Numbered from the stretch's first letter, positions 1-6,157 are shown. The stretch is 7,350 bases of DNA from Dehalococcoidales bacterium (GCA_012974295.1 JAAXQM010000283.1:1-7350); one strand, 5' to 3'. Made by a program: numbers and translations. The notes: generated by a model not told the origin, from the sequence alone.

Positions 1-60
1 CAAATATACGTAAGTCCTGAGGAGGCCACTGCAACATCCTACCGCTTTTAATAAGCAGTG

Positions 61-80
61 TCAATCGTAATCAAACGTAA
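61..80. repeat. Tandem 10-bp direct repeat, possible operator
   Basis: Two adjacent decamers, TCAATCGTAA and TCAAACGTAA, differ at one position. They lie about 40 bp upstream of the -35 element of the first dehydrogenase gene. A 10-bp period puts both copies on the same face of the helix, as in sites bound by tandem activators. The function is inferred from position and spacing only. A third CGTAA occurs near position 9. The rest of 1-121 shows no convincing gene. Confidence 0.35.
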
Positions 81-121
81 ATGGCTTGCTTTTATTGGGC
101 ATGGCGCCTCAGCGTTTGGCT

Positions 122-151
122 TTGACCGTGAAGCCATAGATATGGTATATT
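122..151 (+). promoter_or_regulatory. Sigma-70 type promoter for the first SDR gene
   Basis: The -35 element TTGACC (122-127) and the -10 element TATATT (146-151) are separated by 18 bp. Each differs from the vegetative consensus by one base. Transcription would start near 158, giving a leader of roughly 37 nt. The Shine-Dalgarno site AAGGAGGT (178-185) then sits 9 nt before the ATG at 195. Confidence 0.65.
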
Positions 152-194
152 AGAGCGGTCGAAATATAATTAAAGGCAAGGAGGTTGATATAAA

Positions 195-1103
195 ATGGGC
201 GTGCTGGACGGCAAAGTCGCAATAGTTACAGGTGCAGGCAGAGGCCTTGGGAGAGCACATGCTCTGGCACTCGCCGCGGAAGGAGCAAAGGTAGTCGTTA
301 ACGACCTCGGAGGTGAGGCGGACGGCAGCGGGGAATCCCGCAGCCCGGCAGACCAGGTGGTCAAGGAGATTAAGGATGCGGGCGGACAGGCGGTAACGAA
401 CTTCAACAGTGTTACTGACTTTCAAGCAGCCAAAGAAATTATAGATAGTGCGATCAATAGTTTCGGTAGACTGGATATTCTCGTCAACAATGCCGGCTTC
501 CTCAGAGACAGGATGAGCTTCAAGATGTCCGAAGAGGAGTTTGATAGCGTTATCGCTGTTCACCTAAAGGGGACCTTCAACTGCGGTAGATGGGCCTGTC
601 TCTATTTCTACGAACAGAGCAAGGCAGGGAACTCGATAAACGGCCGCCTAATAAACACAATTTCCCATGCTGGTCTCGGCGGGAATGCAAGCCAGGGTAA
701 TTACGCTTCAGCCAAGGGTGGCATTGCTTCTCTGACCATGGTATGGGGCAGGGAGATGGCAAAATATAACGTCACCTCCAATGCCGTAGCCCCCATGGCC
801 AGGAGCAGAATGACGTTGGGGGCCCCGATGACGGCCGAAATGATGGGGGAGAAGCCACCGGAAGATGGCTCTTTCGATACGTTCGCACCAGAGAATCTCT
901 CCCCTCTTGTCGCTTATCTTGCCAGCGACGCAGCTCAAGATATAACAGGGCGTATTTTCACCATTTTCGGCGGCAAAGTTCAGGTATTTATTCCCTGGAC
1001 GCCGGGGAACTCCATCGATATAGGCAGGCAGTGGACCGTTAAGGAGCTGGACGAAAGGATACGCGAGCTTGGAGACCTCTCCATGCCTCCATTCCTGGTA
1101 TAG
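195..1103 (+). CDS. SDR family oxidoreductase, MFE-2 type (3R)-hydroxyacyl-CoA dehydrogenase-like
   Basis: This is a 302-residue classical short-chain dehydrogenase/reductase. The cofactor motif TGAGRGLG is at 12-19. Asp37 at the end of strand beta-2 (VVVNDLGG) favours NAD over NADP. NNAG is at 98-101, and the catalytic residues are Ser157, Tyr170 and Lys174 (YxxxK). The VVNDLGG block and a VHLKG segment, where many classical SDRs have Asn, resemble the dehydrogenase domain of peroxisomal MFE-2 (HSD17B4). Related enzymes oxidise (3R)-hydroxyacyl-CoA to 3-ketoacyl-CoA. The protein carries a C-terminal extension of about 40 residues with a W-T-V-K-E-L motif, also seen in the second SDR of this window. 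A small insertion near 141-149 separates the two. The ATG is supported by AAGGAGGT 9 nt upstream. The gene appears to be monocistronic. Substrate unknown; a FabG-like reductase role is the alternative. Confidence 0.9.
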   Translation: MGVLDGKVAIVTGAGRGLGRAHALALAAEGAKVVVNDLGGEADGSGESRSPADQVVKEIKDAGGQAVTNFNSVTDFQAAKEIIDSAINSFGRLDILVNNAGFLRDRMSFKMSEEEFDSVIAVHLKGTFNCGRWACLYFYEQSKAGNSINGRLINTISHAGLGGNASQGNYASAKGGIASLTMVWGREMAKYNVTSNAVAPMARSRMTLGAPMTAEMMGEKPPEDGSFDTFAPENLSPLVAYLASDAAQDITGRIFTIFGGKVQVFIPWTPGNSIDIGRQWTVKELDERIRELGDLSMPPFLV

Positions 1104-1128
1104 GAAATAACAAAGGATTCAGACATAG

Positions 1129-1178
1129 CAGGGCAGGGCGGTTAGCAACATCGATGTTGCGATAACTACTCTGTCCTG
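1129..1178 (+). terminator. Long imperfect hairpin after the first SDR gene
   Basis: The outer arms CAGGGCAG (1129-1136) and CTGTCCTG (1171-1178) pair with one G-U. GTTA (1141-1144) pairs with TAAC (1163-1166). The core GCAACATCGATGTTGC (1145-1160) is a perfect 16-bp palindrome. The hairpin lies 25 bp after the stop codon and is followed only by a modest T-rich run (TTCTTT). It may be the terminator of the gene, and the palindrome could also be a protein-binding site. A smaller hairpin, GCACT/AGTGC, lies at 1193-1207. Confidence 0.45.
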
Positions 1179-1237
1179 AGTTCTTTCACGCGGCACTAGA
1201 AAAGTGCAATTTCTCACTTACTCTGACCTAACTATGA

Positions 1238-1246
1238 TGCTATAAT
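1238..1246 (+). promoter_or_regulatory. Extended -10 promoter of the helicase gene
   Basis: TGCTATAAT is a perfect extended -10 element (TGn plus TATAAT at 1241-1246). No good -35 hexamer stands 17-18 bp upstream (TTACTC at 1218-1223), which is typical of promoters that rely on the extended -10. Transcription should start about 7 nt after the hexamer, at or next to the GTG start codon at 1253. Confidence 0.65.
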
Positions 1247-1252
1247 CTAAAC

Positions 1253-3406
1253 GTGGATATTCTTGAGGGCTTAAACCCGGCGCAGCGGGAAGCGGTAGAG
1301 TCCGCCAATGGGCCACTCCTAATCCTTGCCGGCCCCGGGAGTGGCAAGACCAGGGTTATTGCCCATCGGGTCGCCTACCTTATCAAGGTCTGGGAGATTA
1401 ACCCTTATCACATCCTGGCGGTAACCTTCACCAACAAAGCAGCCCGGGAGATGAAGGAGCGCCTGTATGACCTCCTTGGCGATACAGTTGAGGATCTTAC
1501 CCTTGGCACGTTCCACTCTATCTGCGCCCGCATCTTGAGGCGTGAAGGCTCGCACATCGGTGTGGAGCCAAGGTTTGTTATCTACGACGATGGCGATCAG
1601 CTCAGCCTCATCAAGCGCAGTCTTGTAGAGCTGGATATCGACCCCAAACGCTCCCCACCACGTCCATTCCTCTCAGCGATATCCTCGGCCAAGAGCCACT
1701 TTATTGCACCCCAGGATTATGTAAAGCACACCTATTTCGACGAAGTGGCGGGGCGGGTCTATCAGCGCTACCAGGAACTACTGGATGTAAGCAATGCATT
1801 AGACTTCGATGATCTCCTGATGAAGACCGTCTCCCTCTTTCGACAATGTCCTGAGGTGCTTCAAAAATATCAACAGCGCTACCATCATATACTTGTTGAC
1901 GAGTTTCAAGACACCAACACCGTTCAGTATAAGCTGGCCAAGCAACTGGCGGGTACATACCGCAATATCTGTGTGGTGGGCGATCCCGATCAATCGATAT
2001 ATTCCTGGCGATTTGCCGATATGAGGAACATCCTCAACTTCGAGAGCGATTATCCCGATGCCAAGGTTGTATATCTGGAGCAGAACTACCGCTCCACCAA
2101 AACTATACTAGAAGTAGCCGAGGCGGTAATCTCCGCTAATCGACAGCGAAAGGAGAAGGGGCTGTGGACAGAGAATGATATCGGGGTGCCGCTCACCGTT
2201 GCCGAGGCGTATAACGAGCAAGAGGAAGCCCAGTTCGTGGTAGGACAGGTGGATAGCCTTGCCAGGCAGGGTTTATTCAAACCCGGCGATTGCGCCGTGA
2301 TGTATCGCACCAATGCCCAGTCGCGGGCTATTGAGGAATCCTTTATCCGCTATGGGATGCCCTATAAACTGGTGGGCGGCACTCGCTTTTACGAGCGGCG
2401 CGAGATTAAGGATGTCATCGCCTACCTCAGGCTAATCCACAATCCCTATGACAGCGTTAGCCTGGCACGCGTCATCAATGTACCGACGCGAGGGATTGGC
2501 CCACGTACAATTGATGAGCTGGAGCAATGGGCCAGAGGGCGCTCACTGCCTATCTATGCCGCTTTGCAGACGGTCACTGACGAGATTGAAAAAACTAACT
2601 TCAGTCCACGTACTAGCCGGGTGCTCACCGATTTCCTCGCCATAATTAATGAACTGATCGTGGCAAGCAGAGAGCTTAACATTGTTGAGCTTTTAGACCT
2701 CGTGCTGGAGCGCTCCGGATACAAAGGATATATCCTGGATCAGCCAGATGGGGAAGATAGGTGGGACAATATCCTCGAGCTGCGCACCGTAGCAAATGAT
2801 TATCGCCATTTGGAGCCCGAGGATAGCCTCTCCTCTTTCCTGGAGGGTGTGGCTCTGGTATCTGACATCGATAGTTACAATGAGAAGGTCGACGCGGTTA
2901 CATTGATTACCCTCCATGCCGCCAAGGGTTTGGAGTTTCCGGTAGTGTTCATCGTGGGCATGGAGGAAGGTCTGCTACCCCATCGAAGATCCTATGATTA
3001 CCCGGATCAAATGGAGGAGGAGCGCCGCCTATTTTACGTGGGGATTACTCGGGCCAAGCAGCGGCTGTATCTGGTGCGTGCCTTCCGACGTAGGTCCCTC
3101 GGGAATACGTTGGTGAACCTGCCTTCACGCTTCCTCTCAGACATCCCCCCCCATCTGGTTGTACCGCCTGACGGCGACAATGAAAGAAGATCTCAGCCTG
3201 TAGCTATTCTCTCTCCTTCACCTTCACAAAGGACAGCCTTTGGTGCCGGGGACCATGTACGCCATGCCAAGTTCGGTGAAGGGATTGTGGTAAACTGCCT
3301 CTCCACCGGGGAGGATTATGAGGTCACCGTAGCATTCAAGGGTGAGGCTGGTCTGAAGCGGCTGCTATTAAGCTTTGCTCCACTAGAGAAGGTAGAAGCA
3401 AAATAG
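1253..3406 (+). CDS. pcrA: ATP-dependent DNA helicase PcrA/UvrD (superfamily 1A)
   Basis: This is a 717-residue 3'-5' DNA helicase acting in nucleotide excision repair, replication restart and removal of RecA or RNA polymerase from DNA. All SF1A motifs are visible in order: Q motif LNPAQREAV (7-15), Walker A AGPGSGKT (26-33), Ia TFTNKAAREM (58-67), II DEFQD (216-220), III GDPDQSIYSWR (243-253), IV EQNYRST (276-282), V TLHAAKGLEFP (553-563), and VI RRLFYVGITRAKQRL (591-605). After a variable linker (about 635-660), residues 663-715 match the C-terminal Tudor-like PcrA domain (GDHVRHAKFGEG, then a LKRLLLSFAPLEKV end), known to bind RNA polymerase. Length is normal for PcrA. The GTG start fits the family N-terminus but has no Shine-Dalgarno site, and the promoter predicts a leaderless mRNA. 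The symbol uvrD would be equally acceptable. Confidence 0.96.
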   Translation: MDILEGLNPAQREAVESANGPLLILAGPGSGKTRVIAHRVAYLIKVWEINPYHILAVTFTNKAAREMKERLYDLLGDTVEDLTLGTFHSICARILRREGSHIGVEPRFVIYDDGDQLSLIKRSLVELDIDPKRSPPRPFLSAISSAKSHFIAPQDYVKHTYFDEVAGRVYQRYQELLDVSNALDFDDLLMKTVSLFRQCPEVLQKYQQRYHHILVDEFQDTNTVQYKLAKQLAGTYRNICVVGDPDQSIYSWRFADMRNILNFESDYPDAKVVYLEQNYRSTKTILEVAEAVISANRQRKEKGLWTENDIGVPLTVAEAYNEQEEAQFVVGQVDSLARQGLFKPGDCAVMYRTNAQSRAIEESFIRYGMPYKLVGGTRFYERREIKDVIAYLRLIHNPYDSVSLARVINVPTRGIGPRTIDELEQWARGRSLPIYAALQTVTDEIEKTNFSPRTSRVLTDFLAIINELIVASRELNIVELLDLVLERSGYKGYILDQPDGEDRWDNILELRTVANDYRHLEPEDSLSSFLEGVALVSDIDSYNEKVDAVTLITLHAAKGLEFPVVFIVGMEEGLLPHRRSYDYPDQMEEERRLFYVGITRAKQRLYLVRAFRRRSLGNTLVNLPSRFLSDIPPHLVVPPDGDNERRSQPVAILSPSPSQRTAFGAGDHVRHAKFGEGIVVNCLSTGEDYEVTVAFKGEAGLKRLLLSFAPLEKVEAK

Positions 3407-3440
3407 CATACACACCTGTATTAGAGCGAGGCGACAACGC

Positions 3441-3470
3441 TTGACAGCGGCACCATCGCTGATGTAGACT
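3441..3470 (+). promoter_or_regulatory. Candidate promoter of the MaoC-MaoC-SDR operon
   Basis: TTGACA (3441-3446) is a perfect -35 hexamer. It is followed after 18 bp by TAGACT (3465-3470), a 4/6 match to the -10 consensus. Transcription would start near 3477, leaving a leader of about 180 nt before the first operon gene. A T7 run (3470-3476) starts at the last base of the -10 element. The heptamers CCATCGC (3453-3459) and GCGATGG (3483-3489) form an inverted repeat around the -10 and start region. Confidence 0.45.
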
Positions 3471-3537
3471 TTTTTTGGCTTGGCGATGGCGATTTGCTTA
3501 CCATTTTAACCAGGGATTAATGCTAAAGAGGTCGGAA

Positions 3538-3603
3538 ATGAACAAGGGGTGTATCCAGAAAGTCCCTTGTATACTAAAAGGAAAGCCAGGTATGGTAACG
3601 TAA
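3538..3603 (+). CDS. Possible 21-residue leader peptide ORF
   Basis: An ATG at 3538 opens a 21-codon frame ending with TAA at 3601-3603. GAGG (3528-3531) stands 6 nt upstream of the ATG, an acceptable ribosome-binding site. The predicted peptide begins MNKGC, has two Cys and four Lys, and matches no family I know. The frame runs through the first hairpin of the leader and the left arm of the second, and its stop codon lies in the loop of the second. That layout is what a translation-dependent attenuator would have, but a 22-codon frame can arise by chance. Confidence 0.3.
   Translation: MNKGCIQKVPCILKGKPGMVT
3542..3570 (+). promoter_or_regulatory. Leader hairpin 1
   Basis: ACAAGGG (3542-3548) pairs with CCCTTGT (3564-3570) around a 15-nt loop. 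It lies inside the small leader ORF and upstream of the stronger hairpin at 3582-3620. No T-rich run follows, so it is not a terminator by itself. Confidence 0.35.
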
Positions 3604-3620
3604 CAGCACCACCTGGCTTT
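3582..3620 (+). terminator. Leader hairpin 2: terminator of pcrA or attenuator of the MaoC operon
   Basis: A perfect 10-bp stem, AAAGCCAGGT (3582-3591) with ACCTGGCTTT (3611-3620), closes a 19-nt loop. The stem can extend by GGT/ACC (3594-3596 with 3608-3610) past a two-base bulge. It is followed by ATTATAT, an incomplete U tract. It ends only 20 nt before the Shine-Dalgarno site of the first MaoC gene. It could terminate read-through from pcrA, or act as a conditional element of the operon transcript. Confidence 0.5.
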
Positions 3621-3655
3621 ATTATATCCATAAAAAGTAGAAGGAGGTAAATAAA

Positions 3656-4141
3656 GTGACAGAAGGCTCGTTGGTTATAGATAAACTTACACCTCTAATC
3701 GGACAGGTATCGCCACCTGGCGTTCTACAGGTGGAAGCTGGGGCTATAGCGCGATACGCCGATGCGATCGACGACCCAAATCCCCTTTACCGCAATGTAG
3801 AGTATGCTAAAAAAAGCCGGTATGGGGGAATCATAGCGCCCCCTGGATTTTTTGGCTGGCCGACCCAAGGGGGTGGGTTGGAAACAGGTGCAGTTATGGG
3901 CAAGGTATTGAACGCCGTATTCGAGAGCGGTATGATGCGGGTCCTCGATGGCGGCGTCGAGTTTGATTTCTACATTCCGGTGCGCGCCGGCGATACCTTG
4001 ATCGTCTACGGACAGTTCGTCGATGCCCGGGAGCGGACAGGTAAGACGGGGAAGATGCTCTTCCTTACCATGGAGCAAACCTATCTAAACCAGAACGGCG
4101 ATACGGTGGCCAAGCAAAGGGCCACATTAATCTGCAGCTAA
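3656..4141 (+). CDS. MaoC-like protein, FAS1-type N-terminal dehydratase half (no catalytic His)
   Basis: This is a 161-residue single hot-dog-fold protein of the MaoC_dehydrat_N type. The helix region reads YADAIDDPNPLYRN (34-47) and is followed by YGGIIAPPGFF (56-66). A GGVEFDFYIPVRAGD strand region lies at 99-113. The active hydratase-2 motif has D-x-N-P-L-H; here the His position is Tyr45, so the protein is probably not catalytic alone. Family members of this kind pair with an active MaoC partner to form a heteromeric (R)-specific enoyl-CoA hydratase, as in mycobacterial HadAB/HadBC or ChsH1-ChsH2. An active partner is encoded 13 bp downstream. The GTG start is fixed by AAGGAGGT (3641-3648) 7 nt upstream. 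Acyl substrate unknown. Confidence 0.88.
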   Translation: MTEGSLVIDKLTPLIGQVSPPGVLQVEAGAIARYADAIDDPNPLYRNVEYAKKSRYGGIIAPPGFFGWPTQGGGLETGAVMGKVLNAVFESGMMRVLDGGVEFDFYIPVRAGDTLIVYGQFVDARERTGKTGKMLFLTMEQTYLNQNGDTVAKQRATLICS

Positions 4142-4154
4142 ATAGGAGGAAACA

Positions 4155-4628
4155 ATGGGGAATAAACAGCTTTATTATGAAGATGTTGAGGTAGGTGGCG
4201 AGGTAACCCCGCTGGCCAAGGTGGCCACAAGCCAGATGCTGGTTAAGTGGGCCGGGGCCTCGGGGGACTTCAACCCCCTACATTACGAGGATAGCTTTGC
4301 CACCTCCATGATGGTTGGCAGCCCCATCGTCCACGGCGCACTGAAGCGTGCCTGGTTAGGACATTTGATAACCGATTGGGTCGGAGATGAAGGCACCATT
4401 AAGAAACTCTCCTGCCAGTACCGAGCGATGGATTACCCGCGGAAAATGAAGACCATGACCGAGCCCCATGAAGGGGAAACGTGGTGGTGTAAGGGAACTA
4501 TTACCGGTAAGCGAGTGGAGAATGATGAGCATATCGTGGAGTGCAACATCTGGGCTGAGAACGGAAAAGGGGAGAAGACCACTCCGGGCAGTGCTGTTGT
4601 CGTTCTCCCTTCCAAGAAACGAGGTTGA
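4155..4628 (+). CDS. MaoC-like (R)-specific enoyl-CoA hydratase, catalytic subunit
   Basis: This is a 157-residue hot-dog-fold protein. The hydratase-2 signature is intact: GDFNPLH at 37-43, with Asp38 and His43 as the expected catalytic pair, followed by YEDSFA (44-49) and PIVHG (57-61). Members hydrate trans-2-enoyl-CoA to (3R)-hydroxyacyl-CoA, or catalyse the reverse dehydration. The preceding gene encodes the non-catalytic partner type and the next encodes a (3R)-hydroxyacyl-CoA dehydrogenase-like SDR, so the product of this enzyme is a plausible substrate of the next. The start is supported by TAGGAGG (4143-4149), 5 nt before the ATG. The stop TGA at 4626-4628 lies within the ribosome-binding region of the next gene, which suggests translational coupling. 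The heteromeric partnership is inferred from the family and adjacency. Confidence 0.9.
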   Translation: MGNKQLYYEDVEVGGEVTPLAKVATSQMLVKWAGASGDFNPLHYEDSFATSMMVGSPIVHGALKRAWLGHLITDWVGDEGTIKKLSCQYRAMDYPRKMKTMTEPHEGETWWCKGTITGKRVENDEHIVECNIWAENGKGEKTTPGSAVVVLPSKKRG

Positions 4629-4633
4629 TGACA

Positions 4634-5551
4634 ATGAGTGAGAGATTAAAGGGGAAGGTTGCTCTCATTACCGGCGCTGGTCGGGGACTGGGACGGTGCC
4701 ATGCGCTGGCCCTTGCTGCCGAAGGAGCTAAGGTAGTAGTTAACGATCTAGGAGGCGCGTTGGATGGCACCGGTGCCGACAGGACACCCGCCGATGAGGT
4801 GGTCACCGAAATCAAGGCAATGGGGAGCGATGCGATAGCTAACTATGAGAATGTAGCTAGTTTCGAAGGCGCAGAGAAGATGGTCAAATGCGCCATGGAC
4901 AATTTTGGCCGGCTGGATATCCTGGTCAACAATGCCGGTGTGCTGCGGGACCGCATGGTTTTCAATATGAGTGAACAGGAATGGGACTTAGTATTAAAGG
5001 TTCACCTCTATGGCCACTTCAATTGCGCCAGGCACGCGAGCACGGTGTTCCGGCAGCAGCGGAGCGGGCGAATTGTAAATACCTCCTCTTCAGCGGGACT
5101 GGGCAATATGGGTCAGGCCAACTATAGTGCTGCAAAAGAGGGGATCGTAGGCTTAACACGCACATTGGCACGAGACTTGGGAAGATACGGAATCACCTGT
5201 AATGCCATCCGACCTATGGCCGGCACGAGGATGACCCTGACTCCCGAGCTTAAGGCAGCATGGGGAAAAAGCATGGGAGTAAGCGGTGCCGATCTGGATA
5301 ACTTCATGAAAACGATATTTACGCCGCCGGAGAACGTCTCTCCCTTTGTAGTCTTCCTCTGCACCGACGAGGCAGCGAATATTAACGGCCGCACCTTCTC
5401 CGTCATGGGAGGAGAGGTTCACCTCTACTCTGAACCTGAGTATATCAAATCCATCTATACGAAGGGGACGTGGACTGTAGACGAATTATGTGAGCTTGTG
5501 CCCGTTTCTTTGGCTTCTGGTTTGGAGAATCCAACACCACCGAAGACTTAA
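4634..5551 (+). CDS. SDR family (3R)-hydroxyacyl-CoA dehydrogenase, MFE-2 type
   Basis: This is a 305-residue short-chain dehydrogenase. TGAGRGLG is at 14-21, Asp38 ends beta-2 in VVVNDLGG and favours NAD, NNAG is at 99-102, and the catalytic Ser151, Tyr164 and Lys168 lie in the stretch NTSSSAGLGNMGQANYSAAK. The GNxGQANYSAAK block closely matches the dehydrogenase domain of HSD17B4. The expected reaction is NAD-dependent oxidation of (3R)-hydroxyacyl-CoA to 3-ketoacyl-CoA, following the MaoC hydratase step. The C-terminal tail contains GTWTVDELCELVP, a counterpart of the tail in the first SDR. GAGG (4621-4624) lies 9 nt from the ATG at 4634, which I chose; TTG at 4625 or ATG at 4628 would add 3 or 2 residues but leave almost no spacing. 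It is the last gene of the operon, with a terminator 22 bp after the stop. Confidence 0.92.
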   Translation: MSERLKGKVALITGAGRGLGRCHALALAAEGAKVVVNDLGGALDGTGADRTPADEVVTEIKAMGSDAIANYENVASFEGAEKMVKCAMDNFGRLDILVNNAGVLRDRMVFNMSEQEWDLVLKVHLYGHFNCARHASTVFRQQRSGRIVNTSSSAGLGNMGQANYSAAKEGIVGLTRTLARDLGRYGITCNAIRPMAGTRMTLTPELKAAWGKSMGVSGADLDNFMKTIFTPPENVSPFVVFLCTDEAANINGRTFSVMGGEVHLYSEPEYIKSIYTKGTWTVDELCELVPVSLASGLENPTPPKT

Positions 5552-5572
5552 CAGAGCTTACAATCCAGCAAG

Positions 5573-5606
5573 AAGCAGGAAGTATTATCCTTCCTGCTTT
5601 TCTTTT
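5573..5606 (+). terminator. Intrinsic terminator between convergent operons
   Basis: A perfect 10-bp stem, AAGCAGGAAG (5573-5582) with CTTCCTGCTT (5590-5599), closes a 7-nt loop and is followed by TTCTTTT. It ends the MaoC-MaoC-SDR operon. On the minus strand the same stem encodes the last residues of the GNAT gene, and the GNAT stop codon (5585-5587) is in the loop. The minus-strand flank has no U tract, so termination is stronger on the plus strand. Confidence 0.8.
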
Positions 5607-6145
5607 GTGGTTTGGTCACCTTCAAGAGAAGTGCGATTCTGCCAGGAGCTGCGGTATATGTCCATGGTAATCAGGTTATTGTGAAACCTTCTACGCCGAT
5701 TACATCGAACAAAGCCACATTTCTCAAAGCAGCGTTGTGCCCTGCTATTCCATTCCAGGGTATTCAGGTAAACCCTCTCGAGCTTCGTCGTGGTGAAAAT
5801 ATGGTTCAGGAGGGTAGCGACCACATCAGTGCCATGACCCTGATCCCAGTAGTCGCGGTCTCCAATCATGATCCCCAACTCTACACCCCCCTTACGCTCA
5901 TCGATATTGTAGTACATACAATTACCAATATGCTTACCGTCCAGGGTTTCAATGGCGAAGCGGCGCCGGCGGCGGCTAGGGCGGGCAAGCTCATCGGCAT
6001 AGTTATCTAAAAAATAAGCGAATGGTATCCTCATTGTCGGGGCCGCGTCCAGGCGAGCGAGCTCCTCGTCGCTTCTCCAGGCGTAGTCATTTTCAGCGTC
6101 CTCCAGCTTTTTCCCCCTGAGTAGGACCTTTTGCCCTCTTAGCAT
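5585..6145 (-). CDS. GNAT family N-acetyltransferase, RimJ/RimL-like
   Basis: This is a 186-residue Acetyltransf_3-type GNAT protein. The acetyl-CoA binding motif A is DYWDQGHGTDVVATLL (98-113), with the Q-x-x-G-x-G/A-like core Q102-G103-H104-G105. Motif B is seen as NSRAQRCFEKCGF (133-145). The N-terminal LRGQKVLLRGKKLEDAE pattern is typical of RimJ/RimL-like enzymes that acetylate protein N-termini or small amines; the substrate here cannot be told. The fold should end near residue 168. The last 18 residues are a polar, charged tail, partly encoded by the terminator stem. CGGAG (6152-6156) lies 6 nt upstream of the ATG. The gene starts 12 bp after the HEAT-repeat gene and is the last of the minus-strand cluster. 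Confidence 0.88.
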   Translation of the reverse strand: MLRGQKVLLRGKKLEDAENDYAWRSDEELARLDAAPTMRIPFAYFLDNYADELARPSRRRRRFAIETLDGKHIGNCMYYNIDERKGGVELGIMIGDRDYWDQGHGTDVVATLLNHIFTTTKLERVYLNTLEWNSRAQRCFEKCGFVRCNRRRRFHNNLITMDIYRSSWQNRTSLEGDQTTKEKQEG

Positions 6146-6157
6146 GTCAAACTCCGG

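Noticed and set aside
27..60. CACTGC/GCAGTG inverted repeat as a terminator of an upstream gene
   Set aside because: The stem is only 6 bp with a 22-nt loop and no T run follows, so it is close to what chance would give.
150..563. Minus-strand 137-codon open frame
   Set aside because: It overlaps the first SDR and its promoter on the opposite strand and has no family resemblance. The SDR coding evidence is far stronger.
3477..3530. Resemblance to a fluoride riboswitch (GGCGATGG near the start of the MaoC leader)
   Set aside because: Only the first few bases match. The pairing partner that should follow and the conserved downstream GGCTGATG-type segment are absent, and the downstream genes are not fluoride exporters.
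5612..6010. Plus-strand 132-codon open frame
   Set aside because: It lies entirely antisense to the GNAT gene, whose motifs are clear. The translation has no recognisable domain and no convincing start site.
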